Shown here: in pieces, positions 1 to 11,514 of the stretch
Layout: every line of letters starts with the position of its first letter
How positions within the stretch are numbered: the stretch's first letter is position 1
NCBI GenBank assembly: GCA_036186865.1
Contig: AP025051.1
Span: 21,257,820 to 21,321,819, forward strand
Origin: Eustoma russellianum
Lineage: Eukaryota; Streptophyta; Magnoliopsida; Gentianales; Gentianaceae
DNA: 64,000 nt
Direction: 5' to 3'
Position numbers and translations under genes: made by a program
The notes under the pieces: model-generated
The model's input: the letters and a program-made list of their open reading frames with translations, nothing else
What the model was told of the DNA's origin: nothing
Database searches by the model: none

Positions 1-177
1 GCAAATTGTCTGATGCACGTCAACTAGAAAAAAAAACGCAGAAATCAACCAGGAAAAAACCAAATCCAGAAATCCCAGAAAGAGGGAAAGGAATTTCTTC
101 TGTCCTCTTCGGCTCAGATCCTAAAATCATCACAGCTTCAGTACCTTCCCTTCCCCTGCTAATGATCAACGAGCATC

Positions 178-1266
178 ATGTCCAGCAGTTCTAACGAAAC
201 CAAGATTGACAATAGTGTATTGGTCATACAACTGGTCAATTTACTCAAGAAGAATATCAACACCCTTCAGCCGGATAATTTGTCATTGAGAATCAAGTTA
301 AACAGTGATAATTACCAGCTGTGGCAACCCTTATTAAAAAGGCTATTGGAGGCTGCGGCAGGAGAGCACATCTGTTTGGAGTACCACCACACCCATCGGC
401 CACATACCTGGCCTTTACACAGTGGGAAATACATGACCATTGTAACTTTACTTGGCTTATACAGAATATAGAACCGGCCCTGATGAATTAGTTTCACAGT
501 ATCCAACTGCCAAAGCACATGGGACGGACTTGCAGTAACTTATGGGACTGGCACAGATGCGTTGCAGGGATTTGACCTACACAAAAAGGTTAACTCTGTG
601 TGCCAGACTGGAGGAGTACTGAAGGACCTGTGGAATAAACTCCAGAGCATCTTGATGTAGATTGACCACCGCGATCCCAACCCAATGCAAGATCCGGCGG
701 ACATCACCATCTACAATACAAAAGTTCAAGAACAGCGACTCTTCCAACTCCTCATGGCTGTGGATGATCGCTTTGACACCATTCGACGGGAGATCCTAAA
801 AAGGGAGCCCTTGCCAAAAGTGGAGGCAGCCTACTCTGCTATTCAGAGAGAAGAAGGCCGGATGAATATTCTGAAAGGAGTGCCTTCAGTCTCCTTGGAT
901 ACATCATCGGGCATCGGACAGGGACTCAAGGCTCGCGGACGGACAGAGGCAGCAGCGACTGGCCAGCCACCCTGCTCACAGGCATCATCACGGGTTGACT
1001 GGAGCCACTTACACTGCACACACTGTGGCCAAAAGAAGCACACAAAAGATGAGTGCTTTGAGATAGCGGGCTATCCTGACTGGTGGGAGGCCCAAAGCAG
1101 GAAGAAACCCATGGACAGGAGGGCATGCAGAGGTGCAACCGCAGTGGGCATCGGAGAAGAGACCAGCACCAGTAGCCAGAGCACCCGCGGGGACACCAGC
1201 AGCGGCCCTCTAGCCCACGCAGGTAAAGAGGGAGGCAGCAGAATAGAGGAGGAGGGAGAGAAGTAA
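178..1266 (+). pseudogene. copia gag remnant with zinc knuckle
   Basis: The first block (178-471) has a copia gag-like N-terminus with the short motif NYQLW. The frame breaks, and the second block starts at 685. It carries a nucleocapsid zinc knuckle of the CX2CX4HX4C kind around 1012-1050 (CTHCGQKKHTKDEC), followed by a GYPDWW stretch that commonly follows the knuckle in plant copia gag. Gag would package the element RNA in cytoplasmic particles. The piece between 472 and 684 is gag-like only in shifted frames. Positions 1-177 look like untranslated leader; no primer site is visible there. Confidence 0.75.
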
Positions 1267-1495
1267 ATGAGGGAGAAGACAGCGGGGCAGACGAGGAAGA
1301 AAGAAGGAGGGAGAATGAAAATAGGGAAGACAGCAGGGAAGAGAGAAGGGGGGAAAGAGAGTGGGGAGTAAAAGGAGTGGTTGGGAGGAAGAGAAAAATA
1401 AATGAGGGGGCGGGCAGAGAAACCAAAGAGATAGGGGAGAAAAAAGAGAGAGGCGGCGGGAGAAAAGAATGTGGGGAAGGAAAAAAGGAGGGTTT
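1250..1495 (+). repeat. Purine-rich low-complexity tract
   Basis: About 245 nt made almost only of A and G, rich in GAGGGAG, GAAGA and GGGAGA words, between the gag zinc knuckle and the protease. It reads as Arg/Glu/Lys/Gly-rich peptide in several frames. In intact copia elements this position is a gag-protease linker, so the tract is probably an expanded simple repeat in the linker of this dead copy. Confidence 0.7.
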
Positions 1496-1500
1496 AAAAA

Positions 1501-2061
1501 ATGACTATTTTGCCTTTGTCCTCACTCCACCAAAAGACCCATTTACCCACACTAGTCCTCGAAATTCCCAAGCCTAACTCATCCACCTTTAATTCCCAAA
1601 GTTCTCCAAAACATGCCGAGTGGATTCTGGATAGTGGAGCCACTGACATCATGTCCTATGATCCTCACGACTTCACACAACTTGCTACCCCACACAAAGC
1701 CAGCATTGAAACTGCTAGTGGTGACCTAATCCCCGTCCATGGAACCAGCCCGCTTGTTCTTTCTCCACATATTACACTTTCTAATTGTCTATACGTCCCG
1801 AATTTATTTTCGAAATTGTTGTCCATTAGCCAACTAACTAAACAACTCAACTGTGTTGTACTAATAATATACACCCGTTTTTGCCTCTTACAGGACATTC
1901 CATCGAAGGTGATCATTGGGCGTGGCACTGAGCGTAGTGGTCTCTATTACATTGATGAGGTCACCCATCAGGGTCAGTCTATGCTTGTCTATAGGACGGT
2001 CCATCGACAGCTATGGTTGTGGCACCGGAGATTGGGTCATCCCTCATTTGGTTATCTCTGA
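1501..2061 (+). pseudogene. copia protease and GAG-pre-integrase remnant
   Basis: An open stretch of 186 codons. It contains the aspartic protease active-site signature DSGATDIM near its start (about 1630-1655), preceded by a tryptophan as in copia proteases, and ends with the GAG-pre-integrase motif LWLWHRRLGHPS at about 2010-2046. These lie in the usual copia order. The frame stops at 2059-2061, inside the integrase zinc-binding region; the following cysteines are found in another frame near 2110-2130. Inactive remnant. Confidence 0.8.
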
Positions 2062-2661
2062 TTTCTCTTTCCTAGTTTATTTAAAAACTGTGTTCCATCT
2101 GTTCAGTGTGAGACATGTATTCGGGCCAAACAACATAAAAGTACCTTCCGCCCAAACAATACTCGTGTTGGGCAATGTTTTTCTTTAGTTCATTCAGATG
2201 TTTGGGGCCCAGCTCCTGTTCTCACAACACAGGGTTTTCAATATTTTATCACTTTCGTTGATGATATTTCTCGAATGGTATAGGTCTATTTCATGAAGCA
2301 TAAATCTGAAGTTAACATTCGCTTCCGAGATTTTCTCCATATGGTCAATACCCAATACCATAAAAACATTCAAGTCCTTCGGTCTGATAATGAAGTGGAG
2401 TATATGTCTACGGATCTCCAAACCTTCTTTCGTGATCAAGGCATTATACATCAAACCTCTTGCTCTCATACACCACAACAAAATGGCGTGGCCGAGCGAA
2501 AAAATAGAATTCTTCTTGAATTGACCTGGGCAATGATGACCGAGTCTTGTGTCCCTAAATCCTTCTGGCCTGAAGCCATTGCCACTTTGGCCTACTTACT
2601 TAATCGCCTACCTACAAAAACACTCGAGACTAAAACCCCGCTACAAGTGTTGTCTACATAA
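2062..2661 (+). pseudogene. copia integrase core remnant
   Basis: Catalytic-core motifs are seen: HSDVWGP at about 2191-2211, the FVDD segment near 2253-2264, LRSDNEVEY at about 2377-2403 and the PQQNGVAERKNR motif with the catalytic Glu at about 2473-2508. An in-frame TAG at 2281-2283, where the family usually has Trp, interrupts the core. The integrase would insert the cDNA into nuclear DNA; this copy cannot make it whole. Confidence 0.82.
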
Positions 2662-3258
2662 GTGTCTATTCCATTAGTCCTTACACTACCGCCCAAAGTG
2701 TTCGGCTGCACTGTCTTTGTCCATATACCCAAGACAGCGCTCTAAGCTTGACTCTTGTGTTGACAAGCGTGTCTTTGTGGGATATGCTTCCATGATAAAG
2801 GATACCAGTGTTATAATCCCCGGACTAAACGTATTCACATCACTATGGACTGTACCTTCTTTGAAACCGAATATTTTTACGATTCCAGTCTTCGACTTAG
2901 GGGGAGACACCAAATGAGCCCTTCGACTGATTACATATCTATAGTAGTCTTGTGACTGGCCAACAAGGGCAAGTTGATGGCGCCACCGGGTCAATCTTTG
3001 AAAACGGACAAGCGATTGAGACGCCCAGGACCAATTTCAATAATCGTCTTCATGAGGATGTTCACGAATAAGTAACTAACACTTTACCATTGTCACCTTT
3101 ACCCACTATACCGTTGACACCTACCCCCGTAGATTCTTCTAGCTTACCTATATGTACTGTTGATCCTCCTGCTAGCCCCGAACAAGTCCAACAGATCCGA
3201 GTCCTCCCTCCCAGAGAGACCAGAGCAGTACCACCAAAAAGGTATTCACCTGAGCGCA
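2662..3258 (+). pseudogene. copia integrase C-terminal remnant
   Basis: After a stop at 2659-2661 the post-core region continues with frame changes. A stretch from about 2717 resembles the copia segment on protein surfaces and colour of the shape KLD..C..VFVGY, and the block ends at 3200-3258 with PPKRYSPE, which normally sits just before the reverse transcriptase. Copia sequence stops exactly where the LTR Z begins (3259). Confidence 0.65.
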
Positions 3259-5485
3259 TGTGATAACAGGAAAAAAAAGAGGGAATAAAGAAATAAATAA
3301 AATTGGAAAAGATAATGATAATAAAAGTATTTAAGAAATAAAAAGGATAAGATTAAAGAATTTAAAAAAAAAATTAAAAGGGGAGGAGATAATGGGGGAA
3401 ACTAATTTTCCCCAAAATCTCGCAGGCTAGCACGTTAAATGGAAAAAGGGACAGGGGTGTCGGTACCAAAAGGAAAAAGGGGCCAAAGGGATCGCTGGAG
3501 AAAAAAAATACGCGGGTTGGAGGACGCTCAGAGAAGAAGGAGAAGAGAGGAAGAGGAAGGAAGAGAGAAGGAGAGAAGCCACCAAGAGTTATTGTAATCG
3601 CGTAGTTGTCTGCAGTCAGGTAGGTTCCATTTTTCCCCTCTAACTGGTACAATCTAAGCATGCCTTGGTGATATATTATGTGTTTTGTTGTTTTAATCGT
3701 TGAAAATTTATATCATATTGTTGTATCTGTGAAAGATTGATGTTCTTGGAAATTGTTAATGCGTATAAAAGTTATGCGTGCCTTGAATTTGATTTTAGGA
3801 AAAAATTTGATAATTAGAATAGCACATCTTTACTATGTTTAGGGGTTTTAGTTGTTGATTTGACCTTAGAATAGGTTTCCATAGATTGAAAATAGGCAAA
3901 AATATAGATCGGGGTCAAAAAATAGACGCCGGAGGCGTCTGAAGCGCTTCACGCGCCGCCTGGAGGGCCGGAGGGCGCTGAGTAGCACGCGCTTTCTGGA
4001 GGTGGCGGCTGGGAGTTAAAAAATACATATAGCTGGTTTGGGCCGGAGGGCGCTGGCAGGCCAGACCCCTTAACTGGCTGGCTGGCTGGCTGTGCGCAGG
4101 CCAGGCCCAGATGCTGTTTAAAATAAAAAAAAACATAAACTGCTGAGTCGACCACGGGCCGGGCCGAATGGGTAACGGACCGGGCCCTAGCTGGCCGACC
4201 CAGTTAAGTAAAAAAACGAAAGGTGCAAAGGGCCTGGAGGACCAGGACTGGTATTGGCGGGCTGGGGCCAAGCAGGCTTCGACCTGCCAGGGAAAAAAAA
4301 TTCTGAATTTATATTAATGTTATTTAATTGTTTAAAAATAGTAATAATTATAAGAAAAATATAAATAAATATCTGAAAATTATAAATAAATTTCAGAAAT
4401 TATAAAATGCTGAAATTAAATTATTCCCATTAAATTTTCATTAATTGTGGTAATTTATTTAATTTGGATAATTAGGTAATAAATAGGAATAAATAGGGGA
4501 AAAATGAGGAAAAATATAGAAAATATACGATAAATATATACAAGCCATGGAAAAATATGTTTGACGTCAAACAACGTTAAATCGTCACTCGGATAATAAA
4601 TGAACCTAGATTTGAGTGCCAGGGGATGGTGAGGATGGGCCAGGGGCCTCAGGCGATTGTGTTGTTTGCATTCATGGCACGTGCATTGCATTTATGATGG
4701 GTCGTGACATACGGATCACGGACGCTCAGTATGATGTACGGTGGCGGGGCCACGCACACTCAGTATGGTGTACGGTGGCAGGACCACGCACACTCAGACT
4801 GTGGGTGGGTACGACCCACAGCCACTTAGTAGACCCGGGTTCATGCATTGCACGGTGGAGATATCGGTGTTCTGTGTGGCATGACTTCGTTGCGTGTGAC
4901 ATGCGTAGTAGGACATGCATCACGATGTTGCGCATTCTTTATCTGGAGTGAATTACCTTTCCGCATTCTTCCATATGCTTATGTGCTATCATGTTTTATG
5001 TGCTATGTGTTATATCATTCTTGTTATGCTCGTCTTGTACTAGTTGGAGGCAGGTGCCTACTGAGTGATTTTCCCGTCACACACCACTACTCCCCCCTCC
5101 AGGTGAGCAGGAAGAGGCCTACGATTATGTCTTTGTCGAGGATGGGGCGGATACGGTAGAGTGAGTAGACTGATGACTGCATCTAGGATTCGAGGAGACC
5201 TTGCGGCTGTTTGTTATTATTCATTTGGGATTTCATTAGACGCTACCCAGTTTAGATTGATAGCACTTATATGCTAGTACATTAACTCTATTGCTCATGA
5301 CTTATTTATTATGCTATTGAGGATTCTTTTCATATAAATTAACGTTATTGTATTTCGTTTTCACGAGAAAAATTTCTACGTATTTTCGGACACGTAAACG
5401 GTTGACTCGACGCCTTGTATTCTCCTTAGCGAGATACGACGGGTGCACTGTTCCCGATGCCAGGGCTTGGGAGCGGGGCGCTATA
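3259..5485 (+). repeat. Tekay-type gypsy LTR (Z), solo or truncated
   Basis: The block starts TGTGATAACAGG inside the copia integrase and ends near GGGGCGCTATA. Its last 90 bases (GACGCCTTGTATTC, ACGGGTGCACTG, GAGCGGGGCGCTA) match the LTR end of elements B (20036-20108) and C (about 31018-31085), so it is an LTR in plus orientation. No internal region, primer site or partner LTR follows; element A begins five bases later. The expected right target duplication is not found. It is either a solo LTR or the 5' LTR of an element whose rest was deleted. Right boundary uncertain by a few bases. Confidence 0.7.
4725..4792 (+). repeat. 34-bp tandem duplication inside LTR Z
   Basis: Two adjacent 34-bp units starting CTCAGTATG, with three or four differences between them, followed by the first five bases of a third unit. 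It lies in the 3' half of the LTR. Confidence 0.8.
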
Positions 5486-5489
5486 CCGT

Positions 5490-6797
5490 TGATGAGCCCA
5501 CGATGGGGTCAACGCAACATATTTTCATGTATCATTTACTGTCACATGTTAGTTCTGTAAGACATGGCATATCACTGTTAACTCCGCACACACTAGTGCT
5601 ACTTCTTATGTCTTATAGTCTTAACTAACCCTTAGGACATGTCATATATGTTGTGCATATTGTGTTTGTTGCTTGGTGTCTTTGAAGATAGGTCAAAGAG
5701 AGCTTTGCATTGAAGAAGCATGAACACCTATCGATCCATGTTCCATCTGATCGGATGATATCATTGTTCAAACAAAGCTTGAAGATGCAACTAAAACCTG
5801 AATTTTTGTTCAAGCAAGGAGGTGATAAGCAAGTAGCTTACAAGCAAGGAGGTGACAAGCACTCATGTCAAATTCAAAATTGTTCTTCACGTAAGAATGG
5901 AGAGACAAGCTGCTCATATCATTAACCAATAGAAAGGAGTCTTGCAAATGTACAAACCAATCAAAAACAAGTGAAGAAAAGCAAGCAAGCTGCACAACAA
6001 ATGATCCAATCAAACTCATTCAAGAAGGAAGGTTGGTTTATGGTTAAATGTGTTGAATATTCAAAGCCTAAACTACAACCAATCAAAATGGAGTTCAAAC
6101 CAAGCTGCACACTACATTAACCAATCAGAATTTTGGCTGAAACTTGCAAGGAGGAAACGTTGGATTAAGCTTCTTTCTTTTGAAAATTCAAAGCCACACT
6201 CTCAACCAATCAAAGCCTAATTCCAAGCAAGCTGCTCCAAGTTTTATCCAATCAAATTGATCAAGAAAAAGGCTAGAAACAAGGCATGGGAAGCACGGCA
6301 AAGCAACCAGAATCTTGGAACCAAAGTCATCAAAAGCAAGCATGTTATTTTAGTCTTGTACTTTGTACATTAAAACTTGTACTCTTTATCATTTTCATTT
6401 TTTATAAATAGCATAGGAAGCTGAATGTACAAAAACTACATAACAACCATTATACAACAATTATCAAACACATTTCAATCAAATTTCCTTCAAGGAGTTC
6501 TCAACTATTTCTTAGTTGAAGTTTGAAGTCACTAACGGTTTTCTTTCAAGTTCCTAGCCTAGAACTTGTTAGTATTTGCTTCATCTTTTGGTTTACAGCA
6601 TCTTAGGGTCTCATTGAGGTTTTAGATGTGTTGGAGTGCCAAAGAGGAAGAGGTGTTGGCATAAATTGAGCCAAGAACAACGGTTACAGTTCAAGGGGTG
6701 TCTTTGAGATGTTCTTTGCCATAACTTTTGTTCAAATCAGTTTGGAATAGGAGACAAAGTCCTTGGCAACATTTTCTAGCCTTCGTTTGGCTCATCA
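5490..6797 (+). repeat. Element A left LTR
   Basis: Starts TGATGAGCC and ends GGCTCATCA three bases before the primer site. It is the same length as the copy at 10207-11514 and I see about three substitutions between them (roughly 0.2 percent), which indicates a recent insertion. Confidence 0.9.
6403..6411 (+). promoter_or_regulatory. TATA box of element A left LTR
   Basis: TATAAATAG in an AT-rich context about 915 bp into the LTR, as expected at a U3/R boundary. The same word lies at 11120-11128 in the right LTR. Confidence 0.6.
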
Positions 6798-6800
6798 AAT

Positions 6801-6812
6801 TGGTATCAGAGC
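6801..6812 (+). other. Primer-binding site of element A
   Basis: TGGTATCAGAGC, the 12 bases complementary to the 3' end of plant initiator tRNA-Met, three bases after the LTR end. Minus-strand cDNA would start here. Confidence 0.93.
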
Positions 6813-8758
6813 ATTGGTTAGTCTTCTATTCATGTTTACATTGTTTAAACTAGCATATGTTTGTTGCTGCCCAAACCGTATATTGAACTGATTTTGTTGT
6901 CATTTAGAATCTGTTTGTTTAGATAGTTAGTCTATGTTTTAAAGTGTTTATTAGTTGGTTTACAATAGTTTGGTAACTTAGTTTAAGTAGCAAAAACCGA
7001 AACACCACAAAAAAATAACTTAGACTAGACTTAGTGTTGTTAAAATCTGTTTGTGTAGCTTAGATCAAAACCGTGTGTAAACTGATTGTTCTTGTTCAAT
7101 CTAGCTTAGATAATGTTCATTAGTTCCTAATCTAGAAGTTTAAATGGTATTTTAGTGATTCCTTAAAATAGAAAACCTGAACACAAAGTAGATTAGTTGA
7201 TAGTTTAGAAATCAAGTTGTTAAAATTCTGTTTTCTAGTAGTTGTATGCAAACTGTTTAGGCGTTGTATTTGCTGCCCTATTTAGCTTAGTTAGAGTAGT
7301 TTGCAACATAGTTTAAGTGTTTTAGTTGGTTGTTTAGTTTAGCACAAGAAATCCGAAAACTAAGAACAAAACAAGTGGTTTTAGTTAACTAAGTGTGCTG
7401 CCTAGTTTCTAGTGTTACACGTTTGATAAGTATGATATAAACACTTGCATCTAGTATCATCTAGCTTAGAAACTAATTGCATCATACAAACGAAAACCAA
7501 GACAAAAACAAGTAGAATAGATAACTTAAAAACAAAACAAAACAAGTTAGTTAGTTTGCATCAAAACTGATTTCCATTAGTGTTATAGTAATCAGCCCTT
7601 ATAAATTGCATTTAGAAACAACTAAGTTGCATTTAGCTATCTTAAGATTAGTTAGATCATTTGCATCAAAAAAAGAAAAAAAAAACCCGAAACAATTTAG
7701 TTTAAACTTGATTAAATCTTTGAATGCTATTTGTTTAAACTTGTTGAATTTGATTTCACCACCCCCGTTACACCTTAAGTCATTGTTTGGTAAAACTTGA
7801 TTGAATCTTTTAATTGAAACATTATTGACTTGAGATTTGTTAAAAGTGATGTAAATTTGTAAGAAACAAGATTTGATTTCAAATTTTAACGTTGGCTTAC
7901 GTTTATCTTTACTTGGGATTGATTCAATTGTTTAAAGACTTTATTGGACTTAAGTTCTTACTTAGGATCACTTTGTCTATATTTATCCCTACACTGTTAA
8001 ATTGCCGACCCTGTTATCATCTTGTTGTCTGTACACTTCTTCAACTTGCATTGAACTTTCATCTATATTTGGTTGTTAAATTTGTGAAACAGTTTTCATA
8101 TCATTAGTGTTCTTCCGTGTTGTTCAAAGAACGTTTCACAAAAGCCACACCAAAACTTGTGCAAGTAAAACCAAAGAAAAAGAAGCCGTGAGCAATGTCT
8201 CATAAAGGCAAGTGAGCAGTAGACTCACAAAACAGACAAAGCCAATCCAAAGGAAAATAATTAGGCTTGTTTGTGAAAGAAACTGAGAGAAAAGTCATTT
8301 TTAACGTCAAAAAGCAAGAGACAAGACGTATGAGTGATTTGCACAAGAAGTGAGATATAGCCATCCAAAGTTCACAAAAGGTGAATTGTGCAAAACCAAA
8401 AGCAAATACCTATACCAAAGTGTTGACTGTTGTAAAAGGTTCCTCGAACAAACCCTTGTTGAACACTTGTGTGTATGTACTGTCTTTTACTTTATTTACA
8501 ATTGAATGTGCATTAAAGTTTAAAGTAAGTTAAAGGATTGTTCTGTACAAACCCTTAGCTTTCTTTGATTCAGCCAAAAACATCACTTGACTTCTATTTT
8601 TCTTTGAATCTTAGATAGTCCAAGATTGTTGTTTATTCAATTGTCAATTTGAAGTAGAAATTTACGTTTTGTTAAAGTTATAGTTTGATCTTACTTGCTT
8701 GTATTCTGACTTATTTATCTCATTGTTTTACCATCTTGGTTGATTGTTTTGATTAAAC
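6813..8758 (+). other. Element A untranslated leader
   Basis: About 1.95 kb, AT-rich, without a convincing coding frame. Around 8195-8250 a short gag-like start (MSHKGK followed by a stop) may be a decayed N-terminus. The first 720 bases occur again after the right LTR. A leader this long before the only ORF would hinder scanning ribosomes unless it is spliced or bypassed; I cannot tell which. Confidence 0.6.
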
Positions 8759-10054
8759 ATGATTCTAAAAACCATTTGGGGAGTTGAATGCCATAGGAGA
8801 GACTATGATGAACTGGAAAAACGTATGAACTCCTTTGGTCGTACGAATGGTTTATGGGTTGGATATTGGGAATGTAAAACTCCTAGATATCAAACTCTTT
8901 CTCAGTGCAATAAAGACGTTAGTGCATATTACAATGAAATGCTTGATGATTTGTACTATGCTTATGTTGAAGAACATGAGGAATTAAGCATGATTAGGTT
9001 CTTTGCTGGATTAGATAAAGAGATCGCTGATTGCATGTTGTCTGAAAAATTCTCATCACTTTATGACATGTATAAAAAGGCAAAGATTGTTCAATCAAAC
9101 CTAATCCCATGGCAAGTTAATCAAAACTCTGGGTATGAACTGAACTCTTGTGATTCTGAAAATGACAAACCAAATCCAGTTAAGTTAAGCAATTTGAGTC
9201 AGACTATGGATAATATTGAAAATACATTGCTTCAACTTAGAGACATGGTGCAAGTATTGATAGAATCTGAAAAGAACAAAGACTTGCAAGCTGACATTTC
9301 TGTGAATGATGGTTTGTATGAAATTAGCCCCAACATGCCTGAAACTGGAACTCCTTTATCTGAATTGCATGTTCAACCTTGTGTACTGTCTGAAGAAGAC
9401 CCTTCACTTGAATCTGTTGGTGATTTCCAAAGTGTTAGTCGTTTGTTTATAGATGATGTTAATTGTGATAACACTTTGTCTGAAAATGATTTACATTGTG
9501 ACATGCATATAAATGAAATCCCTGTGCATGATCTGCATTCTGCTGAGATGCTTGTTTCTGGGTTACGATCTGAATTACATCCTGTACATTTCATTGATGA
9601 CATTGATGTAAGTAATTCTGTTGAGAATGACATTGATAAACTAGATTCTTATGATTTGATGTTAGCTGAACTAGATTGTCTACTTGATGTAGAGCTTGAT
9701 CATGATGTCATTATTGAAGTAGATTCAGCTACAAATGAACATAAATCCTTGGATGAACTAGTTAATGAATTGAATGGCATATTTAGTATAGATGAAGATT
9801 CTATTTCTGAAATATCTATTTCATCTCATCTTGTTGAATGTCTGCCTGTTGTCATCTCAATTGATACATCTTGTCTAAGTATTGCACATGTCTGTAAGAT
9901 TTGTACATTTAGTGTTAACATGTTGCAATATGTTTGTTGGATGTTGTTTTATCTGTTAGGATGTATGTCTTCTAAAATTTTTGTTATCGTATTGTTAATA
10001 CATCCTAAACATTTTAGAAAGCGTGTACACACCTTATTCTTTCTTCAAAGATAA
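8759..10054 (+). CDS. Element A gag-like protein with acidic middle and hydrophobic end
   Basis: A 431-aa ORF opening with ATG. Residues about 40-120 look like a gypsy Gag (retrotrans_gag) domain: the pattern YYNEM, then RFFAGLDKEIAD, then a DMYKKA segment matches, with the same spacing, the Gag of element F (YYKEL, RFLHGLNREIAQ, HMAEKIE). A possible coiled coil follows (about 147-175). Residues about 180-380 are very rich in Asp, Glu and Ser with recurring Leu-Asp and Asp-Val pairs. The last 50 residues are hydrophobic and Cys-rich and could contain a membrane segment. There is no zinc knuckle and no enzyme domain. Its likely role is in particle assembly with enzymes supplied by another element; the function of the acidic region is unknown. 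Confidence 0.7.
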   Translation: MILKTIWGVECHRRDYDELEKRMNSFGRTNGLWVGYWECKTPRYQTLSQCNKDVSAYYNEMLDDLYYAYVEEHEELSMIRFFAGLDKEIADCMLSEKFSSLYDMYKKAKIVQSNLIPWQVNQNSGYELNSCDSENDKPNPVKLSNLSQTMDNIENTLLQLRDMVQVLIESEKNKDLQADISVNDGLYEISPNMPETGTPLSELHVQPCVLSEEDPSLESVGDFQSVSRLFIDDVNCDNTLSENDLHCDMHINEIPVHDLHSAEMLVSGLRSELHPVHFIDDIDVSNSVENDIDKLDSYDLMLAELDCLLDVELDHDVIIEVDSATNEHKSLDELVNELNGIFSIDEDSISEISISSHLVECLPVVISIDTSCLSIAHVCKICTFSVNMLQYVCWMLFYLLGCMSSKIFVIVLLIHPKHFRKRVHTLFFLQR

Positions 10055-10171
10055 GGATGCACCAAGGTATTTCACCTTCACCATTTGTATTATCATGTTC
10101 CTATTTGGTTATGGTGTGGTTGAGCATACGTGTACATCCTAAACCCCTTTCCTTTATTCTATCCATGTTGA

Positions 10172-10187
10172 GATTCGAGGACGAATC
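10172..10187 (+). promoter_or_regulatory. Inverted repeat before the polypurine tract (element A)
   Basis: A 6-bp stem GATTCG/CGAATC around the loop AGGA, ending 19 nt before the LTR. Equivalent structures lie at the same distance in B, C and F. It is non-coding here, after the stop of the gag-like ORF. Confidence 0.7.
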
Positions 10188-10192
10188 ATTTT

Positions 10193-10206
10193 CAAGAGGG
10201 AGGGAA
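10193..10206 (+). other. Polypurine tract of element A
   Basis: Purines directly before the right LTR (AAGAGGGAGGGAA), the usual plus-strand primer of reverse transcription. Confidence 0.88.
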
Positions 10207-11514
10207 TGATGAGCCCACGATGGGGTCAACGCAACATATTTTCATGTATCATTTACTGTCACATGTTAGTTCTGTAAGACATGGCATATCACTGTTAACT
10301 CCGCACACACTAGTGCTACTTCTTATGTCTTATAGTCTTAACTAACCCTTAGGACATGTCATATATGTTGTGCATATTGTGTTTGTTGCTTGGTGTCTTT
10401 GAAGATAGGTCAAAGAGAGCTTTGCATTGAAGAAGCATGAACACCTATCGATCCATGTTCCATCTGATCGGATGATATCATTGTTCAAACAAAGCTTGAA
10501 GATGCAACTAAAACCTGAATTTTTGTTCAAGCATGGAGGTGATAAGCAAGTAGCTTACAAGCAAGGAGGTGACAAGCACTCATGTCAAATTCAAAATTGT
10601 TCTTCACGTAAGAATGGAGAGACAAGCTGCTCATATCATTAACCAATAGAAAGGAGTCTTGCAAATGTACAAACCAATCAAAAACAAGTGAAGAAAAGCA
10701 AGCAAGCTGCACAACAAATGATCCAATCAAACTCATTCAAGAAGGAAGGTTGGTTTATGGTTAAATGTGTTGAATATTCAAAGCCTAAACTACAACCAAT
10801 CAAAATGGAGTTCAAACCAAGCTGCACACTACATTAACCAATCAGAATTTTGGCTGAAACTTGCAAGGAGGAAACGTTGGATTAAGCTTCTTTCTTTTGA
10901 AAATTCAAAGCCACACTCTCAACCAATCAAAGCCTAATTCCAAGCAAGCTGCTCCAAGTTTTATCCAATCAAATTGATCAAGAAAAAGGCTAGAAACAAG
11001 GCATGGGAAGCACGGCAAAGCAACCAGAATCTTGGAACCAAAGTCATCAAAAGCAAGCATGTTATTTTAGTCTTGTACTTTGTACATTAAAACTTGTACT
11101 CTTTATCATTTTCATTTTTTATAAATAGCATAGGAAGCTGAATGTACAAAAACTACATAACAACCATTATACAACAATTATCAAACACATTTCAATCAAA
11201 TTTCCTTCAAGGAGTTCTCAACTATTTCTTAGTTGAAGTTTGAAGTCACTAACGGTTTTCTTTCAAGTTCCTAGCCTAGAACTTGTTAGTATTTGCTTCA
11301 TCTTTTGGTTTACAGCATCTTAGGGTCTCATTGAGGTTTTAGATGTGTTGGAGTGCCAAAGAGGAAGAGGTGTTGGCATAAATTGAGCCAAGAACAACGG
11401 TTACAGTTCAAGGGGTGTCTTTGAGATGTTCTTTGCCATAGCTTTTGTTCAAATCAGTTTGGAATAGGAGACAAAGTCCTTGGCAACGTTTTCTAGCCTT
11501 CGTTTGGCTCATCA
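10207..11514 (+). repeat. Element A right (now middle) LTR
   Basis: 1308 bp, nearly identical to 5490-6797, with the same TGATGAGCC/GGCTCATCA ends and TATA box at 11120-11128. It is not the end of the element, because a primer site and leader follow. Confidence 0.9.

Noticed and set aside
926..1426. 166-codon minus-strand ORF rich in Ser, Leu and Pro
   Set aside because: It is the reverse of the purine-rich tract in copia gag, where stop codons are rare by composition.
3374..3661. 95-codon minus-strand ORF in LTR Z with a hydrophobic Phe/Leu stretch
   Set aside because: The stretch is the reverse of a purine-rich AGAGAAGGAG segment; hydrophobicity is a composition effect.
5710..5925. 71-codon ORF found twice (also 10427-10642), with antisense partners
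   Set aside because: It lies in the LTRs of A; repetition follows from the LTR pair, and it precedes the TATA box.
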